Source: Trichoplax adhaerens
Lineage: Eukaryota; Placozoa; Uniplacotomia; Trichoplacea; Trichoplacidae
DNA length: 64,000 nt
NCBI RefSeq assembly: GCF_000150275.1
Contig: NW_002060965.1
Span: 314,923-378,922 of the forward strand
Direction: 5' to 3'
The notes under the pieces were generated by a model. It was given only the letters and a program-made list of their open reading frames with translations, searched no databases and was not told the origin of the DNA. Made by a program: the position numbers and the translations under genes. Numbering within the stretch: the stretch's first letter is position 1; every line of letters begins with the position of its first letter. Positions 50,506 through 61,660 of the stretch are shown in pieces.

Positions 50506-50818
50506 ATGGGGTTGTCTTCTCAAGTTTTACAAGTTATCGATAAATACTATCAGAAATTAATTCATGAGATTCCATTAGCAGACCTCATTGATGACTTTGC
50601 AAGTAGGAATATTCTGTCAGAATATGAAGTCGAAGCATTTCATTTAGATTTACCGCCTATTGCAAAGCAATTTCAGCTGATAGCGATATTAAAACGCAAA
50701 GAGAGCTCTGATTTTTACCAGTTTTGTCAAGCCTTACAAAGCCATGCAACAGCATCCATTCGACAGTTAGGAGTAATGTTACAAAATGACAGTAATATAG
50801 TAGATTTGATAAGACAAG
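50506..50818 (+). CDS. Gene 3 exon 1: CARD domain
   Basis: The pattern is that of the APAF-1/CASP9 type: a first helix (LQVIDKYYQKLIHEI), then ADLIDDFASRNILSEYEVEA (the I-x-D-x-L...LT/SxxExE signature), RxQ-like AKQFQLIAILKRKESSDFYQ, then FCQALQSHATASIRQLGVML. It spans about residues 1-95, nearly the whole exon. CARDs pair with matching CARDs of initiator caspases or adaptors, so a caspase-recruiting or decoy role is plausible (inference). Confidence 0.8.
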
Positions 50819-53800
50819 GTAATTTTGCAATAATTAAGGTGTAACTTTAACAGATGTATTAGTTAATTAGACTAAATACTTAAATCAACCAACGCCTATA
50901 ATGTAGTAAACTGTTTTAAATAAAGTCAAAATAGAGAATAGCATTCATAATCGATGTAACGCTAGAATGTTACCGGAAATTGAAGCAATTTCCTAAATTA
51001 TGTTCAGTTTTCTTTTTGTAACGTCCAATTTTTTTTTATCAAATGAATAGAGCAACTTAAAGATTCAACGTCCGGTAAGTAGTTAGAGACAGATCTTGCC
51101 TGTCAAGAATAAAGCTGTTGAAATGCAAGAATAATTATTTATTTCGACTGCAAATGCACCCAAGTACATAATGATTGATTATTCAAAGTAGTAGCTTAGA
51201 ATCTCAATAGAGACTGAATTTAATACCTGTTAAAGTACCAACTCTAATGACGCCACGTGCCAATATGTCTTGATCAGCATTTCAATTATACTGCAGTTAT
51301 GAAGTAATAACTTGTAGCGATTCAGAGATGCATAAGTAAAGCTGATATCATACTAAAAGCAGTTGCAGATAGAATGTGGAGTATCAATTCCGATCCAAAC
51401 GAGCAAAAACCTTACTTTAAATGTGAACGGTAGTAATAAATTATTTTGTGGTATTGCCTAACTTAATTTCGTACTTATGCCTTTACATCCTATAATTACA
51501 AGTAAAACTTTAGCAAGATTGTGTAGAATTTAATATAATAAAAATTTGCTATATCGTACTTAGTCCTGGTTCACCCTTTATAGCCTTACTCTTAAGATGC
51601 ACAATTTTGCTCTAGAACGTCCACTTGATAGAACAGATCGTGGTCAAGCACCGTGTGTATGCAGTTTAGCACTATTCACAATTACATAAACTTTTGTACA
51701 GTATTAGAAAATCTTTACAAGTCTTCTACCGCTACCCAATACGTATATTAAATGCTGTAGTAAATGAATAGAAGGCAATTAATCCATAAGATTCTGTTTA
51801 TCATTAGATTTTGACAGGATTTATAGTAACCCTATGGATTTACCATGTGAAAATATTACCGACAAAAATTTCCCCAAGTGGAAGATAACAGCGTAAGTTT
51901 GCTGAATGATGTCTAAATAAATTTCTATCATGCACCTATTGACTAAGCTTATTCCTAAACATGGCATAAAAACAGTTATACTGATCGAAGAATTGCTGAA
52001 GATACCCGTCTATCATCTATGGCAATTGGAACAAGTAGGTGTGATGTTTCACCTAAATGCTATAAATCATCAGATGAAATTTTAAAAATTATATCTAGCA
52101 ACAACAACGCTACAAATGACGGTGAACTTGTGGTAAGATTAGTATTTTGATCCAATTCAACGTTACTTTAAAAGTGCTAAATTAAAGGTTTATGCGTACG
52201 ATAAATTATCAGAAAATTCTGCCACTCAACCGCATGCTTTATACGGATTCCTTTTTACAGGTAACCGACTATCAAAGTACTCAAACGACTTATAGACTGG
52301 AATTACCAAATATACTACTAAATCAAATATTAATATCATCGGACGGCAAATTTATAGCTTACTCCGTTGAAAGCGAAGACAGTCAAGATCATTCCTCTAA
52401 CCCAATTGATTCAGATAGTGATGAAGAAATCTATAATGTACGTTGAAATCTCATTTCCTTGATCATTCATTCAACTGTGGTACATACTTAGGAAATGAGC
52501 TAGATATATTTCAATGAAGAAGTATACAAAAATTTTTGATACATTCGTAAAATGACAAGAGCTGCATCTGCCCTAACATTAGAAAGTAAAGAACTATTAG
52601 TTAATTTATCATTTTTCTTCATAGTTATTCTCAATAGTCCTTTACGACTCTGCAATACTCATACTAATATTAAAAACACTTCAAAAACTAAATTTTACAA
52701 CAAGTAATCTTTCAAATTATTTTGAAATATGCTCATTAATTGCTCATATGTCTTTCTTCCTATACGCAATAGATTAAAATATAATCTTAACGCTAATAAA
52801 GTAGCAACAATAGGTCTTATCTAAAATATCCCTGTAATTAGATCGAAATGAAATCCGAAGAATGGAGAATTTATTGCACCTGTACGAACCAGCAACTCCA
52901 GTTTATTCATCAAGATGGAAAGAAATCAATTTCCTTATTATGTCGTTTACTAGAAATTTACCCAGTAACATCCAGCTATCCAATCTTGATGACGATATCA
53001 TTGAATCAGCAAAATCTTAACGTAAGGAATACATAACTGTATGATAGACTGATATAGCCATATTCTTGCATTGGTCTGTATAAATCAACAAAAATTATGA
53101 TAGATATCAAATATAATAAATATCAAGCTTTCTGCTAGACCTTAGTTTCTCAGCTTACTATAAAACAACTACGAATATATAATAATACTAAATCAAATTG
53201 AATCAAAATAATACCGTTTTAGGTAATTTCAAATATAACTGATCAAAATTAATAATAAAATATAGTAGATATCTGTCAATATTGGTCCACAAAGTATCCA
53301 CCTTAGCTTTATCCTATAATTAAGCAAATTTGAAAGTTGGATAATTTAAAATCAGATTAAATCAACATATGAGTATACCAGCACGTGGATAATTTTAGAA
53401 ATTAGTGATCATAATTCCGAATAACGTAAAGTTAATTCAAAGCATAATGCACTATTTTAGTCTTCTTCTTATCTAAGCAATTAAAAGCTTAGCAGCCTTA
53501 CATTATTGCATTAATTTTAATCATTGTAGATTTGGGAAATACAAGATAAGAATATCAAGCAAACTCGACAGACCATTATGGCTGCCCATTGCAAGATATT
53601 TGGATGTAGATTTATAGCTAATAGCAATAAAATTATCGTATGGTGGCCTATTGATAACCGAAATTTAATGCCGGCCGCGGAAGATTCTTCACTAAGCATT
53701 GAATCTTGCCAAATAGAAGTAATCTTAATCCTACGTAGAAACTTTTGCAGTAATCTACCCTTGATAAATTACGATATTAATTAAGTCATGCGATAATGAT

Positions 53801-56790
53801 TTTACCAGATTTGGAATCTTAAAGACTGGCACCATCATCAATCATTTCAAGTCCTTTCCTCCATAAACTATTTAGATGACAAAAATGGATTCGCCAAACC
53901 TAAAACGATAGATGACGGCAATTTATTAATGAAAGTCGAATATGTAGACCAGAATATTCCAATAATCGTACTAAAATATGATAATTTACTAACCTATTTA
54001 GTGGTAGAAGATAATCAAACAAGCTTCATCGATTTTACTTCACAATTTACGACGTCGTTGCAGCTTTTACATAAATGTCATGATGCCCTTATCGAAAATC
54101 TAACCTTGTCCCATGATCATCGATTAATTGCATTCTCAACGAATTATGCCATTAATGTACGTTTGTAACACGTAATTCTAAGGTTTATGACATCTATTAA
54201 AGTGTGAAGGTTGCTTTTTTCTCATATTCACTTCCACAGCCTGATTGATACGTTACTTTTTAATTTATTCGCAAAGAACAGATATTTAAGGTGGCTTGTG
54301 GAGGCATTCATTCCCATTTGACAATTGACACCATTGAAAATATATCAGAATTAATGTTTGTTCCAGATAGTAACCACTTGCTCACTTATAGCAATATTTT
54401 TAGCAATGTTTTATCTCGTTATGATATTACTGGTAAGGAAAAAATTATCATCACGTGGAATTACAATTTTTATATTCGGTAAATGTATATGAATTGAATC
54501 TCCATTTAGGAAAGCAGCATGGCTGGAAGAAAGGACTTAATCAACATAGTGGCAATTATGATCAGATAATCGTAGCTTCAAGTTGCACCTTTATAAATGG
54601 CATTCCTATTATTGCCTTATTAATAAGAAGTCATCCAAAGATTGATTATAAAGTATATGTAAGTTTCTTATAGGCTGAAATAAATCGAAGTCAAGTATAT
54701 ATTAAATCCGTTCTTTTATCTTATCAAATTTGCGATAAAATAATTATAGTTTGTGATCACTCAAAATACTTGAGGTATTCTTTTTTACTATTATTGGCAG
54801 ATTTATCAAGGCGAAACCCTGAAAGCTACTTCCAATTTTGCATTAGACCAAGAATATGACGACTGCTTCCTCTATAATAATAATGACTCCATTAATCTTT
54901 ACTACAGCCAGCATTGCGTAAATCAGCAAAGCTTAGAAGATAGTAAAAGTAAAGTTGAGCACCGGCACGTCAAAATCAAAGAGGCTAGTCAATAATCCTA
55001 CTAGCTAACTTGAAAAATAAAAATGAATATTGATAATGTCACGATACCTATTTAGTTCCCTTATCGTACATCATAAGCCTACCATAGATTTTAGAAGTAA
55101 ATTCAATTAATGCACCAATCCTCTGTTCAGTACGAGCGAAATCGATTCGATAGGAATAAATTAGAATTAACCAAGATCAAGAACTAAGTAACTTGAATAT
55201 CCAACGATATAAAACTATATGATTCATTAAGTAAGAGATTAATTTGGTTCAAAAATCTCTGAGTTTTTATCGATCGTTTATAAACTAAATTAGTACATAC
55301 TCAAACATAAGCTCAAGGATTATATCGACAATTTTTCAAACCTATAATTTGATGTTATCGCTCTATCTCAGATTAAGTGACAACTTAATGCATCACTAAT
55401 AAATCACTAACATTTTTATTCTAATAGTTAACCGGATTGCAAACAAATCTACGTCAGAGAGGACAGTCTGAATTCAAAATAAATACAGACTCCAATCAGT
55501 TATTAATACTCCAGTCAAGTTTTAGAGAATCTGATCAAACTTACCTATTTCTAATTTCAGCTCTGGTAAGTTAATATGAAACTATCATCAAGATAGCGCA
55601 TTATTTGCCTTTTATTTAGTAAGATACTACTAAAAGACAATAAGATTTACTCTATTTCATTCTACTTTAGTTTGATGATGACAGTGAACAGATCATTGTA
55701 GTTAAAATCAATTTTTCCCGTGAAGAAAAACATACAATCTATTTGGATGATACCGCAGCGCATCGATTTACTCAACTAATTTACGCAGATTGTTACAATC
55801 TATTTATTCAACAAACGATCAGCGAAGGAGGCGATGAAAGTGTCATTAAAGTAAGCAAATATTAATAAGACGAATAAGATTCTCCGAAATTTGAAGGTCT
55901 ATCATGGGCCATAATCTTTAATTGCTGTACTTTTACTTCAGCATCAAATGAATCAATCTCATATGAGATATTATATCAAATTAGATTATTTGTATATTAC
56001 TTTAACTATGTATATTCGCTTTAGTGGTACAAATTAGGTGATGGAATAACCTCAACACAATTGGTTAAATCTCACTATTACAGCTCAATAGATGATGGAA
56101 TAGCCTTTAAAATTACCATTCCTATTTCCAAGAGTGCAGATAGCATTAAAGTTAATTTATCACCACTGTATGTAGAGGATCAAGATGAAATGATTAAAGA
56201 ATGGGGGGAAAAAGAGGCTGATTTGTTTGTTAGTACGATAGAATTAATTGTATAATATTATGTTATTGAAATTGATTTATGTGCCAGCTCATTTTTCAAT
56301 ACGATAGCACCATTACGTCTAAAGTATTCTCATAAATTCATCTCTAAGCTCAAGAATTGTCGGCGCTATGATCGTGAACGCTTCTTGTTAAGCACAGAAA
56401 ATGAATTTACGGTAACAACTCTACATTCACAGATAAATATTCTGATGTAAAAACAAATCAATTTTTTAGAGGACTGATTAGTCCAATGTGTTGTTATAGA
56501 TGTTTAACGGCCACCTCGTCCTGGTTATGAAAGGCTACGGCGAACAGACTCGAGAATTCACAGAATACTTTGAACTTAATAGCTTGGAAAATTTAATCAC
56601 ATCGAAATACTTCATTATTGTGGATTGGATGAGTTACAAAATCTTAATCTATGATAATAAAACCCTTGCATTAATGCAGACTATTGAGGCACCAGCGATC
56701 AAACCTAAAACCATCATAGGCAATCAAGAGCAATCTCTTTTTATTTGTCAAACAGATAGCAAGCAATATTATATTATTAAGGCCTTATAA
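50506..56790 (+). CDS. Gene 3: CARD plus WD40-like propeller, no NB-ARC
   Basis: Exons: 50506-50818, 51808-51892, 51976-52132, 52261-52437, 52842-53021, 53530-53718, 53809-54156, 54282-54432, 54510-54658, 54801-~54953, 55428-55565, 55671-55850, 56025-56249, 56349-56411, 56500-56790. This gives about 930 residues. The start is the first ATG before the CARD (MGLSSQVLQV). The CARD exon ends in phase 1 (CAAG|GTAATT) and the next exon, after TCTGTTTATCATTAG, opens in phase 1 to give an Asp codon. The remaining exons follow gene 2 exons 8-21 in order and phase. There is only about 1 kb between CARD and propeller, and no Walker motif occurs in it. The 54801 exon lacks a good donor. Its frame runs to TAA at 54993-54995, and a weak phase-0 site AAA|GTTGAG at 54954 is the best alternative. 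Confidence 0.72.
51808..56790 (+). CDS. Gene 3 exons 2-15: WD40-like propeller region
   Basis: Fourteen exons homologous to the 3' part of gene 2. They include KWKITAYTDRRIAEDTRLSS (junction exon), ISSDGKFIAYSVESED, IWEIQDKNIKQTRQTIMAA, IWNLKDWHHHQSFQVLSS, TLSHDHRLIAFSTNYAIN, FVPDSNHLLTYS and the last exon with QSLFICQTDSKQYYIIKAL before TAA at 56788-56790. Repeated S/D-x-x-x-hydrophobic strands and IW-x-I/L turns indicate blades. The 151-base exon 54282-54432 equals its gene 2 partner in length and phase. Confidence 0.75.
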
Positions 56791-58341
56791 AATTCAGCAA
56801 ATTAGAGCTGATGTAGCATTTAATATTTATATATGAATAATCCTTTAATCGAGTTGAGCACCATGACCAATTGATCACCGAATATGGATCATATTTATAT
56901 ATTGCATACTTTTAATATATACTTTAAGATCAGAATCAGATTTCATAGAGTCTTTTGTTAAATCTTTTAAATTCTGTAGTGACTTTTTTTTATATCGTAT
57001 ACATATTTATTCTATTGATATTATTATGAATATGCAACCTCTAAACAAACTAATGATTTAAGGAATTGGCAATAACATTTAAGAAAATGCATCAGTAGAA
57101 TCTCGTTTAATGCTAGCGTATTCTAAATCAGCATGAACAACCCATCCCCTCTGATTATAACGATGAAATAAATAGAATAAGATAGAGCTTCAGATTTCGA
57201 TATGTCACTACAGTGTATAGTAAAGTAGCGCTTAAAAGACGCGCTTGAGTAATTTAGAAAATAAATAAATTCTAATTTATTCTTAATCAGTCATGGATTA
57301 TTTTGCTTTGGTGTTGCAGCAATCTTAGATGTAATGTTGCATAATTGGTAATATTAAATTAAACGGACGGAAATCAATTTCTCACTATATATCGAATATA
57401 GAGTAGCAGGAATTGAAATAGAATAACCTTGTCGCATTTGCATATTGTCATAGCTGATGGATTTAAATCAAATTACCATCTTATCTGCCATTACAAATAC
57501 TCGTATGCAATCTCTGCAGGCCATTGCCTATTCTTGAATAGTACTTTCAATCATTTTATCTGAACTTCGGTATGCAGATTCCACACTTCAATCAAAAATT
57601 GATAGAGCAGATTAAAATCACTGTATACTTCCAATTCTGCGGCAGAATATCCCTAATATTGATTTAAATCATAGAGGCTATTGATCGTCAACTTTGGCTC
57701 AGTTCCCCATATGCACCTGACCGACAGTTACGAATTCGATCATGATGATAATATTACTCCTGTATATACCTAGAATTTAATTGATATCTCACCGGCAGAT
57801 AATGCCCGCTTGCTCTTCAAGAAGGATCGAGCAATTTAGCGTAAAATAAATTCAACTTTAACAGAAGTTTAATAACCTACAGGTTTGCATTAGGCAGCAA
57901 AAATCCATGGCAACTAAGCGGAAATAAAATACGCATGCGTATGCCACCATTGCTCTCCACGTCTCCAACTCTCCATGTCCCCTGTCCAGGTTCTACCTGA
58001 AGAAGTCGTCGGTCCTTTTATAACCTATAGTTCCACCATCGAGATGGAAATCAGGAATTAAAAATAAGTCAGGGGCCTAAGCATACAACCTAACTAAGTG
58101 ATACAAGCCAAGAGAAGAACATTTTATACTTTATGCACCATAGCAAGCTTGAGTTTAGTCCAAGGTAGGTATGCAATGTCTATTCTAATAAGTCTTTGCA
58201 AAACAGCATCATGAATTTGTTTGTTTACTTTTTCGATGATAGTTCTTAAGCAACTCGGTTGTTCCAATAGAGTTCGGTAAAGAAATAATATTTTACCGCA
58301 GAGGTTGTCAAATTTTGAGGTATCCCTTGAGCAACTATCAG
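56791..58341. other. Intergenic between gene 3 and LHPP
   Basis: No coding exon recognised on either strand. The one long minus-strand ORF at its right end (58124-58474) overlaps LHPP exon 1 antisense and is a shadow. Confidence 0.5.
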
Positions 58342-60042
58342 ATGGCATCATCAAGCTGGCTACAGCGAGGTAATAATCGTTTGCAAGGCTTGTTGCTAGA
58401 TATATCTGGTGTTTTATACAATTCTGGCGTTTCTGGTGGTCAAGCAATTGATGGATCTGTAGAGGCTTTAGCAAGGTATGAGTTCTAAAAAAAATTATCT
58501 GCTAGTTTCATACCCTTAACATTATGGAAAACTAGTAAGGCGGCTCATACTTAAACTTAATGCATAGCTTCCTTCCATTGTGCAAAGCAAGCACGTATCA
58601 TATTACAGTGTAATATTTGTCAAGAATTGCATCGGCTGGTGAAGTGTAACGCAATGTAGAATTAAGCATCAATCAAATTCTGTGATATCTTAAACGAGTT
58701 GCATTATTCTCTAGAATACTCATGATTATTAATCTATAATTATAATTTATAATCATTTATCAGATTGAAGAAAGCACATTTTCCCCTTAGATTGTGCACA
58801 AATGAATCTCAGTGTTCGATCGATACATTAGTTAAGAAATTACAACGTTTAGGATTTAATGTTCAGGAGGAAGATATCTATTCACCTATTAAAGCAGTTA
58901 AAAGTTTTTTGATAGAAAACTCACTACGCCCTCATTTGCTTGTACATCCAGGTAAGGCAATAATTGGCACCAATCTAGAATCAAGTATATTGAAATGCCA
59001 TTAAATAAATTGTACTAATCCATTTTTATTTATCGTTTCCCCGAACGCTAACCCTTGTCTCTCCAATAAATTTAAATAGACGTCTTGGATGAATTTGTTG
59101 ATATCGACCAATCAAATCCTAACTGTGTAGTTATTGGTGATGCTACAGATGCTTTTTCTTATGCAGCACTAAATGAAGCTTTTACAATACTAATGAACAT
59201 GAAGCAACCCAAGCTGATTTCTCTAGGAAAAGGGTTTGTGTTAAGGCTCAATTACCAACCAGCAATGCAATTACAGAATAGATGGATTGATATTGTTAAC
59301 ATCAACATGAAGAATATTAATTCAGGTAACTTATGAGATACAGAAACTGTAACTCAGTCTTGTTTGTAATATTGATTTAAAATAGACGATATTACCAGGA
59401 AACTGATGGATTGAAGCTTGATGTTGGCCCTTTCTCCAAGGTGTTAGAAGTAAGGTATTTCTACGATATAATTGAATAATTATAGATTTTAGTTATCTTC
59501 ATTGCTATGAATCAACCTACTTCTGGAACTCAATAAATTACCTTACAACATCAGTATGCATGCCAGATTGAAGCAGAAGTAGTCGGCAAACCATCGAAAA
59601 CATTTTTTATGGCGGCACTTGCCGGTTTCAATATTAATCCAGAACATGTAAGTATTTAATACTCTATCATTAAACCCAGGTAATATTTGTATAACTTCAC
59701 GTTCAATGTGTTACGACTATATTTTCTTATCATTGTTAATACACAGTTTCTGATGATTGGTGATGATGTTGTAAGCGATGTTGGTGGCGCACAAGCTTGC
59801 GGCTTACGTGGAGTTTTGGTTAGAACAGGAAAATATAGGTGAGTATTCCCAATGTTGTTAAAATCATCCTATCCTTTTCTTACGAATAACTCTTGATAAG
59901 GCTCATAAAAACTATTGCTAGCCAACTTAAATGAAGATACATATTTTGTTTAATTAGACCATCCGACGAGAATCATCCACAAGTTCAACCAGATGCTGTT
60001 GTAAATAATCTAGCGCAAGCAGTCGACTCCATCTTGCAATAA
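58342..60042 (+). CDS. LHPP: LHPP: phospholysine/phosphohistidine/inorganic pyrophosphate phosphatase
   Basis: Seven exons: 58342-58475, 58764-58951, 59080-59233, 59386-59449, 59555-59647, 59747-59838, 59958-60042. They total 810 bases and encode 269 residues, essentially the length of human LHPP (270). HAD motif I is [13 protein letters not shown] at about 18-30, with the nucleophile Asp and the Ser of the LHPP signature DISGVLY. The LCTNES segment carries motif II. The C2-type cap covers about [16 protein letters not shown] to LISLGKG. Motif III Lys is in [11 protein letters not shown] and motif IV is [16 protein letters not shown]. The protein is a cytosolic Mg-dependent phosphatase of the haloacid dehalogenase superfamily acting on pyrophosphate and on phospho-Lys/His in vitro. 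All phases agree. The third exon uses a GTTTGT donor, and reading through it gives a spurious open extension to 59336. Confidence 0.93.
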
Positions 60043-60753
60043 TTATAAAATGCAGGATCGTCAAATCAATTTAAAATAGTTAGTGTTACAATTCACTAGA
60101 ATTAGAACGATTACAAGGGTTACTGCAAGATTTTATGGGATGATTTATCGTAAGCTTTTGTAATCTGGCTAACTGCTAACCAATACCTACATCCATTCTT
60201 ATTTATATTATCAATTTCTCATTCGTGCATAGTAAGTGTACTGCAGGCATTATAGAACGATATTTACTGTAATACGTACTTGTTTGTAATTTAGTACATC
60301 ATTTACGTTCGTGGGTAGCTGCACGGCAACCACAAATTGGCTTAGATTAAAATTGTAGACTGAAAGGTCCATGGTATTATTAAACAAATCAAGTTTATGT
60401 AATAAAAGGCAATTTTTGCGAGAAATACTGGTTCTTATTTTAACATTTTTAAGCATTTCAACGCAAAAACTTATAGTATGTATCTTAGGAGCGATAATTT
60501 ATAGAAAACTGTGCAGCAATCAATTTGTCTTAGGTACTCCAATGAAAAGAATCGTCAACTCATTCTTTGCTGTCTTACCAGCCTTCATTCTGCTTGTTTG
60601 TATCAAACTGCGTGAGCATATATCATTTCACTATCATTCACCATATCGATATTGCCTTAAAGATGCTTTGTAATCACAGTACATGTATGTTTCAATTATT
60701 TAATTAAAAATCCTAGTTATACAAATACAAGTAATATTTTATGCTCAATGCCA

Positions 60754-60784
<31 letters not shown>

Positions 60785-61660
60785 CAGATCTTTGATCTAT
60801 ACTATATGCTGACTTGATCAAGACATACAATAACTTCAATCTATAGAGAAGAATTTCATTTGATAAGGTCACCGATTTGGTTGTAACATTACAGCGAGTA
60901 TAAAGAATTAATTCGCAGAGTAGTTACTCTTGGACAAAGATAGAATTACATTTTTTATTAAATAGAAAGTCATTCAACAACAGTTATGCTTGCTTAAAAA
61001 ACTGTCAAAGTGGATATCTTTACACTTAATAGAAACTTGTTACTCAAATACGTTACATATCGACCCCAACAAAATGATGATAGCCTATAATTTTTATATA
61101 AAGAATGCAGAAATAGCAAATGTGCTATGGCGCTGTTAAAACAGATCGAAAGGATTAAAAATAAGGATGATGTAAGTAGAAATATTTAATCATATTCGAT
61201 CGTGAAGCAAACTATTGTCAAGTTATGAGTGGCAACAGTAATATAAATAGTTTGAAATGTTCATTACAATCAGATATAGAGTTTTTATCAAATAATAAAT
61301 TGTTGCAAATAAATATTATTAATATGGCGTGACAAAAGTACTACAGCGTATCACAGTGCAGCCACATCATCGCGTAAGTAGGTTAGCTCGAGAATAAAAA
61401 TCTTTCAGTTAGTCAATCATTGGTAATAACATTATTAAATATCATATATCGTATTTAGCTCAAGATGATTGTAGTAGCCTACAGAGCCATTAGGACTGCT
61501 CACCACCCAGCACGATAAAATTGTAATCTGTTGCATATATCTCATGTTCGAATTTAACAAATATCTTTAATTACTAACTATTTTACTGAATGCCTCAAAT
61601 AAGTCAATCATATAATAGTAAGATATTAAAAAATGGGTAAATTGAAAATATTTTACGCTG
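60043..61660. other. Intergenic between convergent LHPP and RNF220
   Basis: No gene supported. It contains a TA microsatellite at about 60754-60778. A 100-codon plus-strand ORF (60371-60673) has no family motif or RNA-processing context. A short ATG segment ending in a GTAAGT donor at about 61127-61172 could be a stray exon but has no partner. Confidence 0.5.
60754..60778. repeat. (TA)n microsatellite
   Basis: Pure alternating AT run of about 25 bases, followed by CATATACA. Confidence 0.93.

Noticed and set aside
58124-58474. 116-codon minus-strand ORF with a plausible start
   Set aside because: It lies antisense over LHPP exon 1, whose conserved HAD motif and splice phase prove the plus-strand reading.
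59234-59336. Open extension of LHPP exon 3 (…[14 protein letters not shown]…)
   Set aside because: LHPP homology jumps from SLGKG to [15 protein letters not shown] in the next exon with matching phase, so this is retained intron.
60371-60673. 100-codon plus-strand ORF with a hydrophobic stretch
   Set aside because: No family motif, no splice or expression context, and composition as expected for AT-rich random sequence.
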